Both the position numbers and the translations under genes were made by a program. The notes beneath the pieces are model-generated. The model searched no databases, had not been told where the DNA came from, and worked only from the letters and a program-made list of their open reading frames with translations. From Capitella teleta (Eukaryota > Annelida > Polychaeta > Capitellidae), in NCBI GenBank assembly GCA_000328365.1, contig KB304303.1, positions 62,001 to 126,000 on the forward strand: a stretch of 64,000 nucleotides of DNA, in the 5' to 3' direction. This document shows, piece after piece, positions 34,701 to 46,000 of the stretch; positions within the stretch are counted from its first letter, which is position 1; every line of letters starts with the position of its first letter.

Positions 34701-37700
34701 AGTGTGCGTTTGTTGTTCTTGGGGTACCGATCGGCACGGCAACGCCCCATCCAATAACAACCACCATATTTGCTTCCACTGACCCCACGAATCCAATTAT
34801 AGCGACTGATAAATGACACTCGGTGTTAATTGAGAATGATAACGCGGATCTCTGTGCCTCACCCGGGCGAAACTCCTAGTGCCACAAAACTACAAAGAGC
34901 CACATTGAATAACTTCACCAACTGGTCGCAATAGAACAATCGCTGACCTACATCCAAAGGAGCTTGCCCGAAGGACTGACTATATTCCGAGAGGATTCTC
35001 AGAAGTGGTTATTCACTGACTTACCCCGAGGCATATTCAATCGCTAATGAAATGAACTGGGTGCTTTCAAAGTGACCAAGCCGAGCTTTAAATGGCGGGA
35101 AATTGAGCGAACAGACGACATCGCTTCCCTGCTTGGCTGGGCCCAGCGCAAAGCTCGCCAAGGGACATTCGATCGCGCCATGGAGGGAGTGACTGCTGCT
35201 CCGGCTGCTGTACTTTGTGTGATTCTCTTGACTGATTCGCTTGTTCTGTCTTCAGACTGTTTGAAGAGCTGCATGGACGGATACTTCATCAGCCAACAGT
35301 GTACTCCATTCAGGGACACCCAATGCTCAAGTAAGTGCTACTTTTCTCTTTCTTCATTTCATCAAAGTTATTTAACTAAATCAATATTTATCATACGAAC
35401 ATTTCAAATCGGCACAGACAAAGTGGTATTTGAATATTAAGACGAGGAAAATACATTATTCGCTCGGCTGTTTAACAATGGAAGTTGGTAACACTGCCCC
35501 AATGACAATTCCACGACCAACACAAGGAGAGCCATCAATGCTTATCAATTTATGCAATAAATATTCATGGCCACAAACTCTGCAGCAATCTACTTCAACC
35601 ACGTTATTCGTCACTAACCGTGCTGACACCGTCTCCATCCATCATGCCTTTTGAAGGCTTAACGCGATGCCGTGGATGCTTCACAACCTTTCATTTGGAT
35701 AAATCACGATCACTTTCGATCCGTACCATCATCACAACGAAAACCCAGCCTCTTCAGTCCACTGTCAGCGCGGGTCACTTCGGTTTAGCCGCCATTCAGG
35801 ATGAGCGATGACCAACCATGCTATTTTGCGATCGATAATTTTTTGCGAAGGTTGATGGATCGGGTATTTTAGTACTGAGACATGAGGAGGAGTGAACGCT
35901 GTGTGTACGAGGGCTCTTGGGTTGGCAGCTCCCATATCTGCTTCCTCCCTGTCCTCACCCAGTCCCTCGGTCGCATTGCCATGGAACACAGGGCCGCGGC
36001 CCCATAAATCCCGACATCAGATTCCTTGATAACAAATAGCCCGCATGGCTGGGTGTGCATCAGGGAGGCCTCATTTGTCGTCGCCACTCTGCCAATCGGC
36101 CAGATGCTTGTCGTTAGAAGACTAATCTACCCTCCCCATCACGCGCCCTAGATTTCTCCTCGCTGCAAGATATATTTTAGAAACTTCTTAGCGCAAAATA
36201 CTGTTTCTGCGATGAGAAGGGATGGGGAACTAAATTTTAAGTGATGTTCTATTGACTCATAGCACCAATTGATAGCATTCAATGCCAAGAACACCATGCC
36301 TGGATGCAAGCATAAGGAAATAATGCATTCCGAAAATCGGGGTTAGCATTGCGCCTATGGGAGAATGGCTTCCAATGCGAAGTATAGGAGGCAAACGTCA
36401 GATGAGGGCTTGCCGTGATTGGTCCCGTTCCCTTCGTGAAGCTATCGATTTCAGCCAATCAGAGGAGACCATCTTCGCCATGAAAGGACATCTTTGTTGT
36501 TTACGAAACGAAAGCGTCAGTATTGCGCATGCGTGGTGCACTCTGGCTGACCTTTTTACTGTTTCAGGATGAGAAACCATGGTAGGTGTCCTCGAAAACT
36601 GCTTGTCAAAAAAAAAAAAAAAAAAAAAAAAAAATAGCGAAAACTATTGTTTTTTTGAGCTTGACTGGCGGCAAAATGATTATTCTATCTATTTCCGAAA
36701 ATAAAATAAAAAAAATATCCACGGGTTCAGTCGCAGGACACGCTGATACGACGAGGCCCTGTGTAAAAGATGGGGGAACTCGGTGTTTCATCACAGCCCC
36801 TGACGTCACGCCTAATTAGCAATATATCTCCCGCGAAATCGTTAGCGATGATATTCCTTGTGTGGGCCAGGCATAGGAATCATTTTTGGTGCATCAAATA
36901 ACGACTCAAAGTCCATTTTTAACCAGTTCTGCCTTCCTTTAAGGGAGGTGTTTATTCAGTACCTGACGCACGAGATGACGCCTGCAGTCACGTGGGGTCG
37001 TTCCTTCAATGGACAATTGTCAGGGGCGTTGACAGTTTGCCGGACGCCGATGAATCCCCCTAGGACATCGCTGATAAATTAGCGATGGAGACCCGAACTG
37101 CTGTGATGCGTACGTGCTTCTAATAAGACCTCCGGCGTCTCAATGATACCAATGAAATTAAGTTTTTACTTTCTTACTCTGTTATTTGGCTGTTGAGTAC
37201 ACGCGTTTGTATAATTGACATTTTGTGGGGAGATTTACGAACTCTGGCATCTTTCTTGATTCAATTTGAGTTTCGTGGAATTCATTGCATTGCATCTTCG
37301 AATCTTTGATGCTCTGAAATGAGTCTGAGTCATTGCCTTCAAATTGCATTGTGTAATGTCATTAATTATTAATAGACATACGAGACATCGGGGCGAGCAT
37401 TGCAGTCTGAAAGTCCTAATTTGTTCCATGCTAGGTGGATCTATTTGTAGAACTTAATCGTATCTCTCACTATGGAAGGGTAATTCACGAGATGTTGTTG
37501 GTTAGAAGTTGCACAGGCGAATAATGCTCATTTAAAAGCCAAACAAACAAGGGAGACGACGGGGTGTTAATTGGTACCTGGTGCCTCGAGGCTTACAGTG
37601 TGCATGCATGTAATCACTGGCTCCGAGTGGATTCTCTTTCATTGATGATTGATATTTGGATTCCATCATCGCGCCTTCTCTACTCGTTGTGGACCAATGG

Positions 37701-40700
37701 CTATTTAAGCGTCAGCAGCACCACGCGGTTGGGCTATCAGTTCCGCCCACCACTCCTAATGAGCTCAGCCTCCATGACCTTGCCATGACCTTCCTCCTTA
37801 TCTCCCTGATCCCACTGTATCCGGGATACGAGGCTCCTTTTATCAGCAATCCTGCAATCCTTCTCCGTCCACGGATATTTTGTCGGCACCAATATGCTGG
37901 ATCCCCCGTCGTTTTTAGCGTTCTGCCCTTTGGCAAAAATCCGCAAAATCAGTGCAACATAAAAGGTGCTGATTAAACTCCGTGCCCCTCCGTCTGCCCC
38001 TGTTTGCAATCGTTCTGCAAAATCTTATGGGTAATATTTTGATTATTTTCCCTCGTAGAATGCGGCGAACGTTGTGGTCCCAATGAGTTTGAGTTGACTC
38101 CGTGTGCAGGGGACCAGAATAGAACATGCTCTGGTAAGTGTCCTATGGTTAAATCATTATTTGAATGAATTATATGAATTTTGATTTATTCAAAGCTCGT
38201 GTGAATCTACCAGCTGCTGTCATGGCGCGGAATCTGATCTACGAGGATCGAAGCAAAGCTCAACAAATCATTTCTTATGTTTTGAATCAGGAATCAGACC
38301 CCTTTACCTATCACTTTGACCTAAAGAGAGGTCAGTGTGTTGATTGATTTAATATTTCATTTGAATTATCATTAATAATATTAAACCCGATTTACACTGA
38401 ACAAGTTCTCAAACCTCATTACTTCATTCCTAAAAGTTGGTTTTGGTCGAGGCAAAACGGACAATTTCACCCAAATAACACTTCCAATGCTTTCAAAGTT
38501 CCTTCCTGTCCATATACAGTCTTAATTTTATGTGTACCATGTTATGTCGGTGAATTACAATGCTAATGACCACGCCGACAGTCTCGTAGACATGCAGTTC
38601 CATCTCGTTCGTATGCAATGCGTTTAAATTCAATTTGTCACTCATTCCCTTCGTCTGTACCTCTCCTATCCAATTGACATTCGATATCATCGCGTTGTAA
38701 CTCATCCCCTCAATTCAGAAATATTCTATCAATCTTAAGGCGTTTCCTCCCTTCAATGAGTTTTGAAAGGTTTTACAGATCACTATGAGAGCTTGTTTAG
38801 TGTACCGAGGGCTTAAGATTCACGAATCCGCGCATGCGTATGCCTGCTTCAGAACGACGCATGGTATTTCAATGAAATAGAATACGATGCCAATTTTGAA
38901 ATATTGTGAAAATATTTCAAAATTGGATCGCATGCCAATCTTATGTTCCATTTCCGAAATCTTTCATTTCCTTAATTTTGTTTTGTATATTTTCTTTTTC
39001 CCCTTTTTCCCTACGCTTATCACCCTTGTTTTTCTGGTCTTTTGTCGATCAAATAGTTCCGAACCTTTATCACGGCAACCGACGGGTTGATAACTTAGAG
39101 CTAACGACAAGAGGTGAGCCAAGCTAATTAATTAAAGTAAACATTCACTGTTAAATCTCACTTACTGTATATATGTTGATTGTTTAGTTTCAATATTTTT
39201 GCTTCTCGTATTTGCGTTATAGCGTACAGTCACTGGTAAATAAGTAAATAAGAGTTGCGTATTAATGATTTACCTGATAATTAGTTAATATGTTAGATTA
39301 TTAGAACAATTACTGTACAATATACACTCATTTTTCTTCTTTTTCTCAAATGAATTAATAATTTATCAGTGTAAATTAAACACAAATGAAATTTGCTTCT
39401 GCAGCTCGATCCTTCATAATGGCTATTTCATTTGCATCAATTCCCGCACCAAACAGCGCGTTCCATTCCGATCAAATCCTGCCTCAATTAGTCGGATCTG
39501 CATCGCCCTTGACCCGAGCAGAGAAGATTAGATTCGGTGGATAGTTAATCCATTAATTCAGATGTCCAGGAAGGTTATGGGGAGAAATTTAATGAAATTA
39601 GGTCCTCAATTACTCTTGGTACCTTCAGTCAATTAGCAGTAGCAGTAAAGAGACCTCGCCCCTTCCCCGTCGCGTGTACCCTCTTCGCCTGCTTGCTTTG
39701 CTTTACGACTAATACAACTTCGATCTTCCTTTTCTGCTTGCAATTATTATGTAATAATTCAGCTTCTGTTGTTGTAGATTACATGTTTAATGCATTGCTC
39801 TTCAGGCACCGGTTTCTCCATCTACATTACGCTGAAGAAAGCCAACCTCGCACCGGTTTTCGAAGAGGTCGACCACAGTCAGTCGAATGATAACACTGGT
39901 TACTCAGGACCTACTGGCATCCAGAATGACTACTGTGAATGGCCAGTTCCTGAGAAGTACCGGCTCAACCTAGTCATGCACCCGGTAAGTTGAAGTCATG
40001 GCTTGTAGTGATTATATGCATCATACACGTATAACATTACTCCATTCATTGTTGTGATTGACACCGACATGATTACCGGTTCTCCTTCCCAGGGCGTGAC
40101 AACCAAAGCCAAGTACTACGCCTGTGAGATGGATCGTTCTCCGGATAGCGTCCAGGGCGCCAAGAAATGTGCCGGTGAAACAGGATTCTATCTGGATCCC
40201 TCCGAACCGTGTAGGACGTACTTCTCTCTGGGGAAACTCCCGAATCTGAACGAAAACAACTGGAACATCGTGTGCACGAAGCCGAGCAAACTAACGGACA
40301 TCTTTAAAGCGAGTTCTGAATTGAACGATCTCACCTTCAAGTTTATCGATCAGAATGCACGGTGAGGTTGCATGATTTCAACTGTTATATTTCAGTCATA
40401 CATTCTTGTTTTGTCCAGGTGCGCTGAGCTCAGAACAAAGTGCGATTCGTGCATCACGGAAAGCGCACAAGAGATGCAGACATATCGGGGAAGCCACCGC
40501 TGTAACATCACCTCCGACGACTCAGACAACGGCGAATCGCCCAGGTTGCAGTACTGCTTTAGTTGTGGCACTCAGGAGGCTTGCTCCAACAACTGCCACG
40601 TGTATAGTAGACCTGACTGCAAGCAACTGCGGTTTGTGAAATTCAGAGTTGAGCGCTTAAGTTATAGACTTTTATTTCTTTCGCAGGTGCGTGACTGGTA

Positions 40701-43010
40701 ACTTGGCTGAAATCGTCCTGGCGCCAGATTTCTCGAAGGTTAAATCCAGCTTTGCTTGCCACGTTAAACCTGTGAAGCGTTATCCCATCTACGACATCGA
40801 GTACGAAGTTATGCTCAAAGACGAAGCTGTGAACCAAAGGAAGCTGAGAGCTACCAAATGGTATGACGGTCACCACCCAGAAAGAACCTCAGATTTGTGA
40901 GTCGTTTGCTTATGTCTATGCAATTCACTTCTAATCAAGTTCTCCTCAATTTGCAGCCACAATTTCTTGAAGATAACTTACGGATCAAGAGTGACAGCCA
41001 AACCTGATTTAATTGAAGGTGACAGCGAGAGTTCGACATGGAGTGCGGGTTACTACCAAGCGAAAGGGACTCCACTTCCAAAAGCAGAGCTAACCTCTCG
41101 CAGTTTCTACGTTCGACCACGAGCTCCCTTCTCTGTGAGCAGCATGAAATGGCGTAAGAACTTCAACCTTTTTGCACTCACCATCAAATCATGATGTTTT
41201 ATATTGATAGATCAACAAGACTGCGACACTGACCTCATGTCGGAATTAATGGTCATGCCAAAATCCAGCGCTGGGCCAGACAGCGATTCATACAAACGTG
41301 AACAGGAGCTGAAGGTGCAATACGTCCCTGACGAGAAGCGGTTCCGTCTCTTCAACACGTCAATGGACAGCGACCCGTTCATCTATTTCGAAATCCCAGC
41401 TGATAAATCCATCATCCGCGCGGCGTTTGACGAGACCACAGTAATGGATGACGATACGCTGAAGGCATCGCTCGACCGGAAGAAGAACCAATGGCTGCTG
41501 CAGGTCACCGGCAAGATACAGCGATGCCCTGGTCAGTGCACCCAGAAAAATGCAATCAGATAGTCGTGAATATATTATACAAGGGCGTGGGTATAAAATG
41601 ACCAAGTATAGGCATCTATTTCAGCTTATTCAACTGTTCAATTAAGCTGAGTTACCTATCAGAACTGTGTTTTTATTTCTCTTATATTTTGCCTCGTTAA
41701 TTCACAATTATAATTATACATGTATACACAAAATGTACACGAATTAAAACAGATTATTCCTTGATTAAAGCACTGACTTGTTCCAATATTGATCTTTAAC
41801 TCAGGCGCATTCTGGATAAAAGTCAAGGAACCCGATTACAACGACCGATACCTCTTCAATTACGACGTCGGCGTCAACTGTCCTGGCACCTTCGATCTGA
41901 CGTTTGCCATCCCAACCGCCGGTAAAGACGTTTTCAAGAAGCAGTTCCGTGTGGAAATCGAGGACTCATTCCGGACCATCAAGATCACAGTCTTTAGACC
42001 AGCGCCAAACGTCACAGAGGAAGTGAAAGGTATGGATATATATAGCCCTCACCAGCACTAAACATGTGTATAACAATAAACCATTCGAACACTGTTATAA
42101 TATTAACACATGATTTTTCTTTCTCCCGTTTCAAGCATTCTTCTTCAGCAATTCGACATTGTGTATGTGGGAAATTTCTTCTATATAAACCAACCCGATG
42201 TGCTTATTATAATTATTGGGAATTATAATTAATCAGCCTTATTGATTAATTTGAAATCCTGAGGTGGCGGAAAACCCATTGTTTGATATAATACAATGTA
42301 CCAATATTGCTTTGATTTGGGTTTAATGTGTTTGCTTCCGTATTACATAATCCGGCTCGACACTCGTGCTCATACACCGCGAACACCATGGAGTTTGGGT
42401 ATAATTAACAACAAAGATTCTGCAGCTTCACTAAGATTGGACACTCCCTATTCATGCAATGGTTCGCACGACGACACAGCGCCCAAGCGGCGACGAAGGT
42501 CGGATCGCTGTGCGCACGCAGAGCAATTAACACGGCTGTCGTCATGCGCTATTTTTAAAAATCCGTAGAAGTTACAAATAACATAGAAGCGGTTTTTTTC
42601 ACCTACCTCTCCAGCAAAATGACTGCAAGTGGAATACAACCTTTAACAAAACATTTAAGCGATATCACGCATTGAAAAATAGATCGATCTGAGAGTGTCG
42701 ATTTGGCGATGATGTGCATTTTTAGTTGATCAGAAAATACGAATGACATTCAATTCAAGTTCATAAAGTTTTATTATTCGTTATTCAACAATTATAACAT
42801 CAGTATAATAATCATACAATATAATATCGACATGGGGAAAAAAAAATAAATAAAAAATCGAATTATGTTGACAAGTTGCAAATAATATGTTTTAATAAGC
42901 ATAATACATTGTATTCATAAACCATGAATCGACATAGAATATATAGTATATAAATGCTGCATAATACATCACATAAATCCGCATAGATATCGAAAATATA
43001 ATAATAATAA

Positions 43011-43089
<79 letters not shown>

Positions 43090-46000
43090 ACTATAACATG
43101 ACAACAGTTATTATACTTAGCAAATAAAACGTCCACTATGATACATGTATTAAAGCTAGAAGTTAAAAGTGAAAATTATTCGAAATAGTTAACGAAAGGC
43201 AATGCAAATGTCGTTTAATTTCATAACAGCAGTGACGTTTTCTGCCATGTTCAAATCCGAGTGACATATACGGGTCATCAAAAAAAAAAAAAAATGAAAA
43301 AAAAAAAAAAAAAAACTCTAATGGGTTTCGCAAACTGCACAACTCATACAAAATATCACAAACCGTTCTTCATCCTTTGGGAATGAAAAGAAGGACAACC
43401 CCGTCAATCTCTCCGATTATTTTTGCACTTTATTCCTCCAAAAAGGTGTCCTGCCGTCGGTCGTTTCGCCGTAACAATAACATTGGAAGCAGACGCTCAG
43501 TTAAATCTCAGCTTCGTCGCCGTCAGGGGGCGCTGCCGTCTAGTTATAACGCAAAATCACCGAGTGTCCAATCTTAGCGAAGCTACAGAATCTTTGTTAA
43601 CAATATGATAAATTATGTTTACAACCGTGTTAATTAGGAATATCATATCATTATGGTCGATTTCAGATACCCCTGTCGATTACAGCAACAAAGGCGAGAA
43701 AGAGATGACGATCTTCACTCCGTTCATCGCTGTTCTCTGCGTCATCATCAGCTTCCTGGCCTTGCTTCTAGTCGTGGGCTTCATTACGGATACAGGTATT
43801 GGATTGATCGATTGATTGATTAATTGAATCATTTATTGAATAACATGATTCCAGGGAGGAACGCAAAGAAGTTAGACAACAAAGTGCACTCACAGCATTT
43901 GCTGTTTGTTGTCTGTTATGTAACTTTCCGTGCGGCCTACTCAATCGCTATCACCTTCACAGTTCTACTTCTCATGATTAGATATGTAAATAGGTGAGAA
44001 AATGCTAATTTATTATGTGGATCGTCTGAATTTATTGAATGTTTAATACTTATTAGGGAGTCCCTTGGTACCATCGCCGAGTTCTCGCGATTCGCTGAAA
44101 CAGCGGAGAACCAACAACAGCAAGAAATTCAGAACATTCAAAGATTCGTCATCGATGAACTCAAACGTCAGAACAGCATTGCCAATCAAACCAAGTTCAC
44201 CTGTGAAACGAAGCTGATGGAGCTTCAATCGATCTTAGAGGAGGTTTGTGTTTGATTATCAGTTTAAATTTAATTGTTTATTTTAATTATTGACAGACGA
44301 AGCAACAAATGCGAGTTGAAAGTATGGAAGAGCGTCTCGTGTCGCAGGTTGCTTTGCAATACACCAAGATTATGATTCTTAACCTCACAGACTCTATCAA
44401 CAAATTCAAGTTTGTTCATAATTATGTTATGGGTATTTTTATGCTTAAATGTTGTCTGCAGAGAAAATTTCAACGAATATGCCAGGAAATCACTCGATCG
44501 TTTAACTAGAAACATCGTTTCGACGTCGAACGCCCTGAAAGGCAATAAATGGCTAGCCGGCGCCAAGTTCATTCACGGTGTTGTTCAAAGCAAACGCTCA
44601 CAGAGTGGAAAAAGCACGAAGCCATTTGAAGACTGGCTCGGAATACAGCAAGAAGTTGAGAGTCTAGCAATGGGTAATTTATAGCAATGAATTATAAATT
44701 CATATCTTAACTGATAAATCTTCCCTGCGCAGATCTTTCACTGCAAGATTTTCCAATGCCGAATCTAACCGAGTTTCTCAACTTGGATTTGCCGCAAACC
44801 AACCACAAGCAATCGAACATCCCCCGCATCGCAGACATCACGCTTCCACGCAACCAATGGTACTTCCACTACGAGAAGCAATCAGCCGATGCCACGCCCA
44901 AACCAGATGCCGCGCGCAGCCAACAACCCAAACTGAAAGGCAGCGACATCATTGGCTGGTCGTCGCTCATCTGCATACTGGTGGCCATTGACCTTGTTTG
45001 GTTCATCCATCGAATGGCAAGGTCATATGCGACGGCTAAGATGATTCTCTATGGATGTCCATCGTTCATGCACTTCAGAAAGGGCGGTGAGTATATACTG
45101 TCCTACAATAACGTCATTGTGTTGATTTATTCTAAACAGATGTACGATCAGGGACGGGGTATAAGCCATCGCCAGCTTCCAGATGCGTCAATTTCATCAA
45201 AGATCTCAACTTGAGGGTAAGGTTTTAATCTCTTCAAAGATTTCTGGTTAATTATTGATTTAATTCCTCCTTAGGTGATGAAGACTGATTTTGTTCCTAA
45301 ATTGGTTGCCACGGTGACTGTCTGTTGTGTTATATACTTAGTACTCGTGTCCTCAAGCAAACTTCTCACCATCAAAACTCTGGCTTCAGTCGGCTACTTC
45401 AACTCGATGGTCAGTGATACCGCCTCCAATATGGATGGACCAATGAAGCAATCAATCTCTGATTATATATAGGTCGCTCCTGTAGAGACCAGTTACCAAC
45501 TTGCCAAGACCCGCACCAAGACCAACGCTTATCGCGTCAACAAGTTTGAGTTTCCGTTTTATGAAGAGTTAATGAACCTGCGCACAAAGAGATACCAACT
45601 GATGCTGGACATGTACGCGGAACTACAAAAGAGCAACAGCATCCTGCAGGACTCAGAGTACTGCGCTTGGAAGAAAATGCTGCACCCAGACGAAGATTGC
45701 AATTGCACGAGCGCAAAAGCGTCCAAGCTGCGTTTTGATGGATGTGAATTACCGCCTGTCACTCCGCAAGCTTACAAAAAGTACGTGAGGATTGATCACT
45801 CTTTTGCTGCTGTCTCTGATTTATTCATAAAAGCTGATTGCTAAGCAAGATTGGTTTATTTACTTCTCCAGGAAGGACTTTGGTTTGTACCGAGAGCAGA
45901 TCAGTCGGTCGATGGTTCCGTACATCAACGCCGCTCGCCAGATCGTCATGGACACCAGCCACCTCGTCCTCATCTTCGTCTCTGTGCTCGTCCTTGTCGA

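Larger units (their letters stand above)
42030..43666 (+). other. B1 intron 14
   Basis: A 1.6-kb AT-rich intron holding the AAAT microsatellite at 42999-43090 and an A-rich tract at 43280-43315. One ATGCAAAT octamer lies near 43204. Confidence 0.6.

Noticed and set aside
40093-42029. Possible HAP2/EFF-1-type class II fusogen in the B1 ectodomain
   Set aside because: The cysteine-rich beta architecture before a membrane segment invites the comparison, but I see no diagnostic HAP2 motif and the five-pass anchor does not fit. Kept only as something for a structure search.
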